Shown here: piece after piece, positions 36,573-44,796 of the stretch
Position numbering within the stretch: the stretch's first letter is position 1
How the letters are laid out: each line of letters opens with the position of its first letter
Assembly (NCBI GenBank): GCA_036794825.1
Contig: DAIRGA010000009.1
Location: 62,001-126,000, forward strand
Length of the DNA: 64,000 bases
Direction of reading: 5' to 3'
Source: RZYY01 sp036794825
GTDB taxonomy: Bacteria > Bacteroidota > Bacteroidia > Bacteroidales > 4484-276
Notes under the pieces: model-generated
Database searches by the model: none
Seen by the model: the letters and a program-made list of their open reading frames with translations, nothing else
What the model was told of the DNA's origin: nothing
Translations under genes and position numbers: made by a program

Positions 36573-36673
36573 TTTAAATAATTTCACCTTAAATTATCAA
36601 TTGGCTTTTGAATTTTGATAAACAACTAACCGGGCGATTTGCTTAGTTGCATTAAATTTCAGGTAAAGAACTA

Positions 36674-36704
36674 AAAAAACCCCGGCAATATTGTCGGGGT
36701 TTTT
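36674..36704. terminator. Intrinsic terminator between lipoprotein and YkuD genes
   Basis: AAAAACCCCGGCAATATTGTCGGGGTTTTT forms a 14-bp stem with one G-U pair and a very short loop. It is symmetrical and could act in both directions; on the minus strand it follows the lipoprotein gene. Confidence 0.75.
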
Positions 36705-36730
36705 CTCGAAAAGACTATTTCGGTGATCAA

Positions 36731-37330
36731 TTATTTTTTACCGCCTTTAACTTTGGCAATTGCCTCATTGAGTTCGGTATTGATAGCCATTGCACTTTCT
36801 TTAGCAGCTTTAGCTTTGGCTTGTGCTTTCAGGTAATCGCCAGCTGCGAGCATCTGACCAACTTCAGCAACAGCAGCTTCGATCATAGCCATTTCGTTCT
36901 TGATTTCTTCGAGAACAGCAGCGCCTTCTTTACCTTTTGGGGCTTTGGTCATCAGTACTTTATTCTCTTCCAGAAGAGTATTGATGCTAACTACTTCTTC
37001 TTCAGTGGCAATTCTCACCTGCTCTTTTGCAGCCTGAGCGTTTGCACTTACCTGAGGTGCAGCAGCAAGGATACCGTCCAGAGAAACGCGCACTTTGTCA
37101 AAATTTTTGAAAGTTTTTGATTTCTGAACTTCAACTGCAGCCATTACTGCTGACATTGAATCCTGGAGTGCATTGAATTCTGCAGGTACATAAAGATCTG
37201 CCTGTGAAGCTCTTGTTGCTTCGATTGCAGCTTTTGCAGCATCAATCTGCTCTTGAGGAACTTTCTGACAACTTGTAGCTAATGCGACCATTACGAGCGC
37301 TGCGAACACCATTAAAACTTGCTTTTTCAT
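36731..37330 (-). CDS. Helical lipoprotein, DUF4398-like
   Basis: This 199-residue lipoprotein has a signal peptide and lipobox (ALATSCQK). The mature protein is almost entirely helical, rich in Ala, Glu and Lys. An early segment (IDAAKAAIEATRASQADLYVPAEFNAL) resembles the DUF4398 pattern of Ala-rich helices with a YAPEE-type turn. It is the first gene of the minus-strand envelope cluster, though an intrinsic terminator separates it from the YkuD genes. It could tether peptidoglycan to the outer membrane in the manner of Lpp, but this is inference. Confidence 0.7.
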   Translation of the reverse strand: MKKQVLMVFAALVMVALATSCQKVPQEQIDAAKAAIEATRASQADLYVPAEFNALQDSMSAVMAAVEVQKSKTFKNFDKVRVSLDGILAAAPQVSANAQAAKEQVRIATEEEVVSINTLLEENKVLMTKAPKGKEGAAVLEEIKNEMAMIEAAVAEVGQMLAAGDYLKAQAKAKAAKESAMAINTELNEAIAKVKGGKK

Positions 37331-37513
37331 GATTCTGATAATGTTTAAAATGTTAATTAAATAAATGTAATTTGTTAATTTTCAGCTTTTTAAAAAATTC
37401 AACTTTTAAAATTCCTTAAAAACCAAACTTTTTAGTTACTATTTAGACGGCAGGCAAGTAAAAAGTAACCAACAAATCTTAAATTTGAGAACTTTTTTAT
37501 TTTCGCAGACGAA

Positions 37514-38092
37514 ATGATTGTTAAAACCAAAGATTACGAAAATTTTTCGGATGAGGATCTTGTAGCCAGGATCACTCAGGATGGTTTGACCGATTTATAC
37601 AGTATTCTATATAAAAGGTATCATCTGAAGATTTTGGAAAAGTGTAACAGCTTGCTCAAAAACAAGGAATTATCTAAAATTTTCACCCAGGATATTCTCT
37701 CGCGTATCTTCGAAAAGTTGCCCGGTTTCAAAGGAAATTCCACTTTTAGTTCCTGGGTCTATTCCATTACCTATAATCATTGTATTGACTATCTGAGAAC
37801 CAATAAAAAACTTCATTATCCGGAATGGGATCGTGATCAGGAGCTGCCAGAGATAGTGGATGTGACGGAAGAAGATCTAACCGACCTGCATTTTTCACGT
37901 TTGCTTGAATTATTGGACAAGCTTCATACGGAAGAAAAGGCGATGCTGCTAATGAAGTATCAGGATGACTTGTCGCTTAAAGAAATCGCCACAACGATGC
38001 GGCTTACCGAAAGCGCTGTTAAAATGCGTCTGATGAGGGCCAGGGCAAGGTTGGTCTTTTTGTACAAAACTTTTTATGGCAATTATGTTTGA
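37514..38092 (+). CDS. ECF-type RNA polymerase sigma factor
   Basis: This 192-residue sigma-70 family protein of the ECF class has region 2 with FKGNSTFSSWVYSITYNHCIDYLR and region 4 with LSLKEIATTMRLTESAVKMRLMRARARL. There is no extension. No anti-sigma factor gene is adjacent; the next gene encodes a small PepSY-like protein. It should direct RNA polymerase to a limited set of promoters, probably envelope-related, but its regulon cannot be read here. Its own promoter region has TTTG and a TATTTTCG, which are poorly spaced. Confidence 0.9.
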   Translation: MIVKTKDYENFSDEDLVARITQDGLTDLYSILYKRYHLKILEKCNSLLKNKELSKIFTQDILSRIFEKLPGFKGNSTFSSWVYSITYNHCIDYLRTNKKLHYPEWDRDQELPEIVDVTEEDLTDLHFSRLLELLDKLHTEEKAMLLMKYQDDLSLKEIATTMRLTESAVKMRLMRARARLVFLYKTFYGNYV

Positions 38093-38146
38093 TCAGCCTG
38101 TTACTTTTAGCGTTTTAGCCGTCAAAACAACAAGTTGATTTTTAAG

Positions 38147-38542
38147 ATGGATTTTCTCAGAAATTTATTTAATAGAGGTGAAGCTCGTACACCAAAGACT
38201 CTAAAAAACAGTCTTTTAAAACATTTTCCCAAGGCCAAAAATGTGGAATGGAGCAGATACAACGAATTGTACGAAGCTATGTTTTACGATGAGGAAGTGG
38301 AAAAAATAGCGCGTTTTGATCAAAATGGGAAATTGGTTGAATGTCGTATCAATACCTCTTTTACTGATATCCCCTCCTTTGTGAAGTCCAACATCGAACC
38401 CGATTACGAAATTATGAGCTGCATCGTGGTTTACGCCTCCGATAACATGAACTATGAGTTAATCGTGCGAAACTCCGAATTGATCAGGTATTCGCTGTTA
38501 ATGGACTCTCTCGGACACAAGATCAGGCTGGAGAGATTGTAG
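38147..38542 (+). CDS. PepSY-like small protein
   Basis: This 131-residue protein from ATG 38147 contains LLKHFPKAKNVEWSRYNELYEAMFYDEEVEKIARFDQNGKLVE, which follows the PepSY-like/BLIP pattern of a helix then antiparallel strands (F-P-x-A-x-x-V-x-W ... A-x-F-x-x-x-G). No signal peptide or membrane helix is apparent, unlike most secreted PepSY-like proteins. A TTG at 38135 in the same frame is a weaker alternative start. It lies 55 bp after the ECF sigma gene and may be cotranscribed. Confidence 0.65.
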   Translation: MDFLRNLFNRGEARTPKTLKNSLLKHFPKAKNVEWSRYNELYEAMFYDEEVEKIARFDQNGKLVECRINTSFTDIPSFVKSNIEPDYEIMSCIVVYASDNMNYELIVRNSELIRYSLLMDSLGHKIRLERL

Positions 38543-38588
38543 GAACCCAAAAGTTCTTATCTGATAACATAACCTAAAAATTCTTCTT

Positions 38589-40874
38589 ATGAAATGTTTG
38601 ACTTATCGGCATCAGCACCTTAAAGTGCTGATGCTCTTGTTATTGGGATTTGTCCTTGTAGCTAATGCCTTTTCACAGAACCAGCAAAACTCTCTAAAAG
38701 TTGAGATTGCAGCCCGCCTTGATTCCACAGTGTTTCTTAATCCCTTGGTAAAAAACACATTTATTGATGCCACCGGACGTCAGGTGGTCGAAGTATCAGT
38801 ACCGGGAGTTAAACCGGGTATTCATACGACGGCAGTAGCTGAGCCAACCGATGGTTCTGTTCTGCTGAACAATGTTCCGGCCTATGACTGGTCGTTTGGC
38901 TGCATGGCCACTGCTGCTGCAATGATGGCGGGTTATTACGATTTAACCGGCTACCCGGATATGTACACTGGGCAGACCAACGGTGGAAATGCTCCGATGA
39001 CCAACAGCGTCTGGGGTACAGTGGCTATCAATGGTGAAACACTAAAGCAATGTCCATTGAGTGCAACGCGCAAAAATCTCGATGGAAGAGCAACAAAGGG
39101 CCATGTTGATGATTTCTGGGTACAATCCGGAAGTGCAGCCCCAGATCCTTACATTGGTAACTGGTCGCCCCATGATTACGGAGATTGTACCGGCGACTTC
39201 ATGAAAACCAACCAGTCAGAATACGGCAATTCGGATGGGTCAACAATAATTACCTATTATGTTGATGGCGGGGCTTACACTGGCACGGGAGGGTCAGATG
39301 GAGTTTACGGAATACGTTTGTTTTGTGAATCAAGAGGTTACGACGTCTTTGGTTATCATACTCAGCTAATCCAGGGCCACAACGGGAACACGCAAGGTTT
39401 CACCTTCGACGACTACAAAGCACAGATCAACAGCGGTCGCCCGGTGATGATTCAACTCTCCGGCCACACTGTGCTGGGAGTTGGATATGATGACGCCGGA
39501 CAAAAAATCTATCTTCACAATACCTGGGATTATGATCTGCACGAAATGAACTGGGGCCAGACTTACGCCGGATTACAGCATTACGCAGTTTCAGTTATCG
39601 AGTTATTGCCACTTCAGAATGCCATTTTAAATGTATCACCGTCTAATCCCACTGTTACCTGGGAAGCTGGATTTCAGCAATTTAGTATTACCAGCAACAA
39701 AAACTGGAGTGTAAATGAAAGCGTTGACTGGCTTTCCGTTCAACCTCCATCTGGTTCAGGTAATGGCAGTTTTATTGTCAATTACGCTGAAAATCAAATG
39801 GCTCAGCAACGATCTGCTAACATCGGGGTAATGATCACCAGCCCGGCGAAAGCCTCAGGTGATTCGCCGGAAAACACTGATACTGATTTTTTAATTTGGG
39901 AGGATTTTTCGGATAACATTATTCCGGTTGCATGGCAGGCGCAGGGCTTGGGCACAACTAACTGGCGCATTGTGGATGCGGCATTGGCTGGCTCTCCACC
40001 GCCAATGCTACAACTCAACTGGGAACCTCAATTTGTTGGCCTTGCCCGAATGGTTCTGCCCACCATCAATACAACCGGAGCAGAGAAATTAAACCTGGTT
40101 TTCAAACATTTTGCCAGCCATTACAGCAATAGCTTTACGGTGGGTGTGGCTGTTTCGAATAATGCAGGCCAATCCTGGCAAACTTTGTGGTCGGTTCCGG
40201 TGAGTAGCAATGTAGGGCCGGAAACCATTGAAATGGAGATTGATGAGCCTTTTGCTGGATCCGAGCACTTCAGACTCTCATTTTTCTTCCAGGGCGACAG
40301 CTGGGATATGTGGGACTGGAACCTCGACAATATTTTGCTTGTGGACGAGATTACCGGGATTAATTTTACTTTCATCCAGGAGGCTCATCCATTTTCTAAT
40401 CAGATTATCAGCCTTGATGCCGGATGGAGCGGAATTTCGTCCAATATCCAACCTGCCAGCGCCAGTGTAGAACAATTGCTCTCGCCACTCGGCGCTAACT
40501 TCATTATTTTGAAGAATTTAGCTGAGGTTTATTGGCCTGGTGGCAATGTTAATACGATCGTAAACTGGGACAGCTTTGATGGTTATGTGATCAAAGTTGG
40601 TCAGGATGCCGAAATGACCATGTCCGGGATTCAGATTACACAAAAGTCTGTCCCGCTTATCCAGGGATGGAATCTTATTCCGGTTTTATCCACTCAAAAT
40701 GTTACAGTATCGCAAATTTTTGGTCCGGTATTACCTGCATTGCAAGTGGTTAAAGATGCTGTCGGAACAGGAATTTTTTGGCCAGGGATGAATATCAACA
40801 CACTGCAGGTTTTGCGACCCGGGAAATCCTACTGGGTAAAGATGTCTGCTCCTGGTACGGTTACTTTTCCCTGA
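38589..40874 (+). CDS. Secreted papain-fold (C39-like) peptidase with BACON and shared C-terminal domain
   Basis: This 761-residue exported protein has a signal peptide (1-29). The papain-fold peptidase domain (about 90-340) has Cys105 (DWSFGCMATAA), His293 (SGHTVLGVGYD) and Asn311/Asp314 (LHNTWD) as likely catalytic residues. It is followed by a BACON-like domain (about 345-415; SVNESVDWLSV), a jelly-roll/MAM-like domain (about 435-590) and a duplicated C-terminal domain (607-761) that two giant secreted proteins share. No Por secretion tail is visible, so its export and anchoring are unclear. The protease substrate is unknown. The gene stands alone. Confidence 0.8.
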   Translation: MKCLTYRHQHLKVLMLLLLGFVLVANAFSQNQQNSLKVEIAARLDSTVFLNPLVKNTFIDATGRQVVEVSVPGVKPGIHTTAVAEPTDGSVLLNNVPAYDWSFGCMATAAAMMAGYYDLTGYPDMYTGQTNGGNAPMTNSVWGTVAINGETLKQCPLSATRKNLDGRATKGHVDDFWVQSGSAAPDPYIGNWSPHDYGDCTGDFMKTNQSEYGNSDGSTIITYYVDGGAYTGTGGSDGVYGIRLFCESRGYDVFGYHTQLIQGHNGNTQGFTFDDYKAQINSGRPVMIQLSGHTVLGVGYDDAGQKIYLHNTWDYDLHEMNWGQTYAGLQHYAVSVIELLPLQNAILNVSPSNPTVTWEAGFQQFSITSNKNWSVNESVDWLSVQPPSGSGNGSFIVNYAENQMAQQRSANIGVMITSPAKASGDSPENTDTDFLIWEDFSDNIIPVAWQAQGLGTTNWRIVDAALAGSPPPMLQLNWEPQFVGLARMVLPTINTTGAEKLNLVFKHFASHYSNSFTVGVAVSNNAGQSWQTLWSVPVSSNVGPETIEMEIDEPFAGSEHFRLSFFFQGDSWDMWDWNLDNILLVDEITGINFTFIQEAHPFSNQIISLDAGWSGISSNIQPASASVEQLLSPLGANFIILKNLAEVYWPGGNVNTIVNWDSFDGYVIKVGQDAEMTMSGIQITQKSVPLIQGWNLIPVLSTQNVTVSQIFGPVLPALQVVKDAVGTGIFWPGMNINTLQVLRPGKSYWVKMSAPGTVTFP
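40407..40871 (+). repeat. Duplicated C-terminal domain, copy 1 (peptidase protein)
   Basis: Residues 607-761 contain two similar halves. The first has GWSGISS ... YWPGGNVNTI ... DGYVIKV; the second has GWNLIPV ... FWPGMNINTL ... KSYWVKM. The protein ends three residues after GTVTFP-type wording. Related copies are at 52078-52542 and 57344-57826. Confidence 0.85.
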
Positions 40875-40984
40875 TAAGCAGTTAGCAAATCTGAAGATTC
40901 CAGAGATAAAGAATTGTATCATTTCCAGCCTTTTTCATAAGTAGCAGAATTTGTCAACCAACTTCCATTTGTGCCGGAAATGGA

Positions 40985-40992
40985 TAAATTTG
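40985..40992 (+). promoter_or_regulatory. -7 element for PrsW-like gene
   Basis: TAAATTTG matches TANNTTTG, 41 nt before the ATG at 41033. The -33 box is unclear. Confidence 0.4.
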
Positions 40993-41032
40993 CGGCATAT
41001 AGGTTGAGTTATCCATCGAAAATCCGCATTCA

Positions 41033-42025
41033 ATGGCATTCATTTTTGGATTGTTACCAGTTCTGCTTTTTCTCACTTGTTTGTTTCTGCTCGACAGTTT
41101 CAAACTGGTTAAGGTGAGACTGCTTTTGGTATCTTTTGGCTGGGGGCTGATGAGCGCGGGAATCTGCTTCGTGATAAATTCACAACTAACAGAAAGTCTG
41201 AATCTTTCCTTCTCAACTCTTTCAAGGTATGTAGCTCCGGTGATCGAAGAAGTGACCAAATCGCTTTTAATTTTGCTGCTGGTTTCCCGCAAGCAGATCG
41301 GATTCATGATTGATGCGGCGATTTATGGTTTTGCCATTGGCGCCGGATTTGCCCAAATAGAAAACATTTTTTATATCACCCAACCATTTGCCGATGCTGA
41401 TACAATGCTTGCAATCGTAAGAGGTTTCGGAACAGCAATTATGCATGGTGGTACTGTGGCGATTTTTGCGATGATATTTATAGAAGCCGTCCATCGTTCC
41501 AACAAAATATTGATTGTGTACGCGCCGGGATTAATGACGGCAATTTTGCTTCACAGTGCCTTTAATCATTTCATTGTCAATCCGTTAATTCAAGCCATAT
41601 TAATCATCACTTTGCTTCCTTTGACTTTTTATTTTGCCCTATCCTATACAAACCGAAAAATGCAGCATTGGCTCGAATTGGAATTTATGAACGAAGTGGA
41701 GCTTCTCAGAATGATAAAGTCAGGGCAATTTACCGAAACGAAGTCAGGGAAATTTTTTGCCACCTTGCGAAATCACTTTTCCCCGGACATCATTGTAGAT
41801 TTGTACTGTTTTATCAGTCTTTACCTTGAATTGTCCATTAAGGCCAAAAGAAACATGCTGCTCAAAGAGACCGGTTTCGAAGTGATTCTTGAGCCGGATA
41901 CGATTGATAAATTGGCGGAAATAAAGCAATTACGCAAAAATATCGGGAAATCAGGAGAACTGGCGCTACAACCTCTTATCCGGATTAGCTACAGGGATTT
42001 ATGGAAATTAAACCAACTTAGCTAA
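41033..42025 (+). CDS. PrsW-family intramembrane metalloprotease
   Basis: This 330-residue polytopic membrane protein carries the PrsW signatures: Glu72-Glu73-x-x-Lys76 (VIEEVTK), Glu110-Asn111 (FAQIEN), His138 (MHGG) and the HSAFNH motif (174-179). It belongs to the CPBP/Rce1-like intramembrane protease superfamily and probably cleaves anti-sigma factors or other membrane proteins. A soluble C-terminal part (from about residue 210) is longer than in many relatives. No anti-sigma gene is adjacent, so the substrate is unknown. Confidence 0.85.
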   Translation: MAFIFGLLPVLLFLTCLFLLDSFKLVKVRLLLVSFGWGLMSAGICFVINSQLTESLNLSFSTLSRYVAPVIEEVTKSLLILLLVSRKQIGFMIDAAIYGFAIGAGFAQIENIFYITQPFADADTMLAIVRGFGTAIMHGGTVAIFAMIFIEAVHRSNKILIVYAPGLMTAILLHSAFNHFIVNPLIQAILIITLLPLTFYFALSYTNRKMQHWLELEFMNEVELLRMIKSGQFTETKSGKFFATLRNHFSPDIIVDLYCFISLYLELSIKAKRNMLLKETGFEVILEPDTIDKLAEIKQLRKNIGKSGELALQPLIRISYRDLWKLNQLS

Positions 42026-42162
42026 GGATATTAAGACAAGATGGTTTTTAGTGAAAAATGGATTATTTTTGCCAAAAGTATTACTCATTTATTTTTTTAA
42101 TACTGCAAATGAAATGTCTATCGTTTCTAAGCTAAGTAGATATTAATCAATGACATAACACA

Positions 42163-42642
42163 ATGAAAAATGAAATTTTGAAGTACGTGGCGCTCTTTCT
42201 TGCAGGATTGCTGATTGGATCGGCATTAACCTATGTTTTGATGAGTGGCAATTTGAGTCCATCCGGCGAAAATATGTCCGGGACATTTTCGTCGAGGGCA
42301 GGAGGAACGTTGAACTATAGTGGTGATAACTGGCAGATCAACGCAACTGCCGTGCTAAATGTAGCGGAGGTCAACCTTATTGTTAGTGTGCGTTCCGCCT
42401 ATGAAGTAGAAGTCAACATGCGCATTGATCCCCAGGTTTACAGGATCACCAACTCAACCTGCCAGGGATGCGGCATTTCACCACAAGCCAATGTAAATAC
42501 AGGTGATGTAAGCTTTGTTGCTGCTAATGAGGTGGTTTACAAATCGGTACTATCTTATAAGCCCGGACTATCTTCTCCTGTCGAGATTGCTGTGGTGCGC
42601 GATGGCGAAGTGGTTTACCAGGGAACCCTGATTATCAAATAG
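42163..42642 (+). CDS. Membrane-anchored protein of unknown function
   Basis: This 159-residue protein has an N-terminal membrane helix (residues 7-27, YVALFLAGLLIGSALTYVLM) and a beta-rich extracytoplasmic domain. Two cysteines in SCQGCGIS form a CxxC pair. No family was recognised. A TATTTTTG -7 element sits at 42064-42071, without a clear -33. It converges with thrH with only 2 bp between the stop codons. Confidence 0.65.
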   Translation: MKNEILKYVALFLAGLLIGSALTYVLMSGNLSPSGENMSGTFSSRAGGTLNYSGDNWQINATAVLNVAEVNLIVSVRSAYEVEVNMRIDPQVYRITNSTCQGCGISPQANVNTGDVSFVAANEVVYKSVLSYKPGLSSPVEIAVVRDGEVVYQGTLIIK

Positions 42643-42644
42643 AT

Positions 42645-43253
42645 TTACTCCACCATCAGGTATTTCTCAATCAGTCCTCTAAGCTGCTGATAATCATAGG
42701 TAACCGGTAGCTCTGGATGATCGTCAATGACATTCTGTGGCGGTCTGAATAAAATTCCCACTTCTGCCTGTTTGAGCATGGAGATATCGTTGTAGGAATC
42801 CCCGAAAGCGATCACTTTGTACTCGAGGCTTTGGAGCGCCTGGACGGTTTTTCTTTTTGGGTCGGGTTGACGGAGTTTATAGCTAATGATATTGTCGTTT
42901 TCATCAACGATCAGGTTGTGGCAAAAGAGGGTAGGGCGATCGAGCTGCTTCATCAGCGGGTCGGCAAACTGGCGGAAAGTGTCCGAAACCACAATCAATT
43001 GAGTGATTTCCTTCAACCAGCCGATAAACTCAAGAGCGCCATCCAATGGCCTGATGGTAGCGATAACATCCTGGATATCTTTGAGTTTCAGACCGTGTTC
43101 AGCCAAAATTTTAATCCGTTGTTTCATCAACACATCATAGTCGCTGATGTCGCGGGTGGTTAACCGTAGTTCATTGATTCCTGTGCGGTTGGCAACATTT
43201 ATCCATACTTCCGGCACAAAAACGCCTTCGAGGTCAGAGCAGATTACGTACAT
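42645..43253 (-). CDS. thrH: ThrH: phosphoserine phosphatase / homoserine phosphotransferase
   Basis: This 202-residue HAD-superfamily enzyme has motif I DLEGVFVPE in place of DxDGT, which is diagnostic for ThrH. Motif III/IV are RPLDGALEF and the loop FGDSYNDISMLKQAEVGI. In Pseudomonas ThrH dephosphorylates phosphoserine and can transfer the phosphate to homoserine. Its location beside thrC, which consumes O-phosphohomoserine, supports a role in threonine synthesis. It lies 162 bp downstream of the thrC start region, on the same strand. Confidence 0.88.
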   Translation of the reverse strand: MYVICSDLEGVFVPEVWINVANRTGINELRLTTRDISDYDVLMKQRIKILAEHGLKLKDIQDVIATIRPLDGALEFIGWLKEITQLIVVSDTFRQFADPLMKQLDRPTLFCHNLIVDENDNIISYKLRQPDPKRKTVQALQSLEYKVIAFGDSYNDISMLKQAEVGILFRPPQNVIDDHPELPVTYDYQQLRGLIEKYLMVE

Positions 43254-43415
43254 ATTTTTGTAGTTTAGTTTATTTTTTCTATTGAGTTGTCTTGCAATTA
43301 CATAGTATTTGCCCGATAGTTTCCTGTTTTAATGGCATATGATGATAATACTAGTCGCCTGTAGATTACTGCAAACTGATTAAAACATTCTGCAAAGTTT
43401 TATCCCTCAAAGTCG

Positions 43416-44792
43416 TTATCTGCCAAAATTCTCCAGTAGATAGTCCCTGAAGGCGGAGTAATCATTTCTCAGTTCGTCAAATTGCTCCGGCTTTTCTTCC
43501 AGCCCTGAGAGGCTTGGGGGAAGATCGGGGTCGAAGCCGAGGATTTCGATGATCTGTTCAGGGAATTTGGCCGGATGAGCAGTTTCGAGCGAGATACAAA
43601 CCTGATCAGGTGTATTTAGTTCGGGAAAGCTTGCCAGGAAATCTTCAAGCCCTTTCCATCCAACAGCGCCGTGCGGTTCCAGTAACAAGCGATATTTTTC
43701 CCACGCTGTTTTGATGGTTGCTTTGGTCTCGCTGTCCGATACGCTTACGGCGAAAAGCTCGCCATTCATTTTTTCCAGATCGGGCATCTTGTTAACGAAC
43801 CCTTTCTCATCCATCGCTCCACCATAAAGCGCTACCAGCCGTGCCAGGTTGCTTGGATGACCAACGTTCATGGCGCTGGAAATACAGTTTTTAGAAGGTT
43901 CAATTTTCTGATAAGAGCCTGTTCTCATGAAAGTTGGAAACTCATCATTTTCATTGGTTGCGATGATAAATTTCTCTACCGGAAGTCCCATTTTCATGGC
44001 AAGCACGCCGCCCATCATATCGCCAAAATTGCCTGATGGTACGGAGAAAATCACCTTTTCTTCACCCGGATTATTGGTTAACCTCGAGTAGGCATAAAAA
44101 TAATAGACTATTTGCGGGATAAGTCTGCCGATATTGATGGAGTTGGCGGATGAAAGGTTCAGATGGTCAAGCTGCTGGTCGGCAAATGCTTGCTTAACTA
44201 AAGCCTGGCAGTCGTCGAATTTGGCATCCAGGCCAATGATCGTAATGTTTTTACCGAGCGTTGTCATCTGCTTACGCTGCCGCGGGGTTACCTCAGCCTT
44301 CGGAAAAAGCACCACTACTTTGATATTTTCGAATCCGTAGAACGCATTGGCAATGGCGCTGCCAGTATCGCCTGAGGTGGCTGTGAGGATCAGAAGTTCG
44401 CCTTTGGACTCTTTAAGATAATGGTTCATCAGCCTACCCATCATCCTTCCCGCAAAATCCTTAAACGAGGCCGTAGGTCCCTGATCCAGCCGCATCACAT
44501 ATTTTTTATCAACCACATGCTCAAGCGGGATATCGAAATCATAAGCATCCTTTACCATCATTTTCAGGTCATTTCCAACGATTACGCCTTTTAAAAATGC
44601 ACTGATGATTATGTCAGCGATTTCGTAGTACTCCATCGCTTTCATTTTACCTAATGTTGGTGGGTCAATATGAGGGATTATTCCGGGCATGTAAAGACCT
44701 TTGTCGGGCGCCTGGCCTCGAATGAGTGCCTGGTCGAAAGGCAGTGAGGGCGACTTCAGGTTGGTGGAATAGAATAAGATAGGTTGTTCCAT
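43416..44792 (-). CDS. thrC: Threonine synthase
   Basis: This 458-residue PLP enzyme converts O-phosphohomoserine to threonine. The PLP lysine is in GPTASFKDFAGRMMGRL, and the SGDTGSA and NFGDMMGG glycine-rich loops bind the PLP phosphate. The N-terminal segment ending in RGQAPDKGLYMP fits fold-type II threonine synthase of the longer kind. It follows the trans-sulfuration gene by 4 bp, so these two genes are an operon. ThrH downstream can supply its substrate. Confidence 0.95.
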   Translation of the reverse strand: MEQPILFYSTNLKSPSLPFDQALIRGQAPDKGLYMPGIIPHIDPPTLGKMKAMEYYEIADIIISAFLKGVIVGNDLKMMVKDAYDFDIPLEHVVDKKYVMRLDQGPTASFKDFAGRMMGRLMNHYLKESKGELLILTATSGDTGSAIANAFYGFENIKVVVLFPKAEVTPRQRKQMTTLGKNITIIGLDAKFDDCQALVKQAFADQQLDHLNLSSANSINIGRLIPQIVYYFYAYSRLTNNPGEEKVIFSVPSGNFGDMMGGVLAMKMGLPVEKFIIATNENDEFPTFMRTGSYQKIEPSKNCISSAMNVGHPSNLARLVALYGGAMDEKGFVNKMPDLEKMNGELFAVSVSDSETKATIKTAWEKYRLLLEPHGAVGWKGLEDFLASFPELNTPDQVCISLETAHPAKFPEQIIEILGFDPDLPPSLSGLEEKPEQFDELRNDYSAFRDYLLENFGR

Positions 44793-44796
44793 CCCT

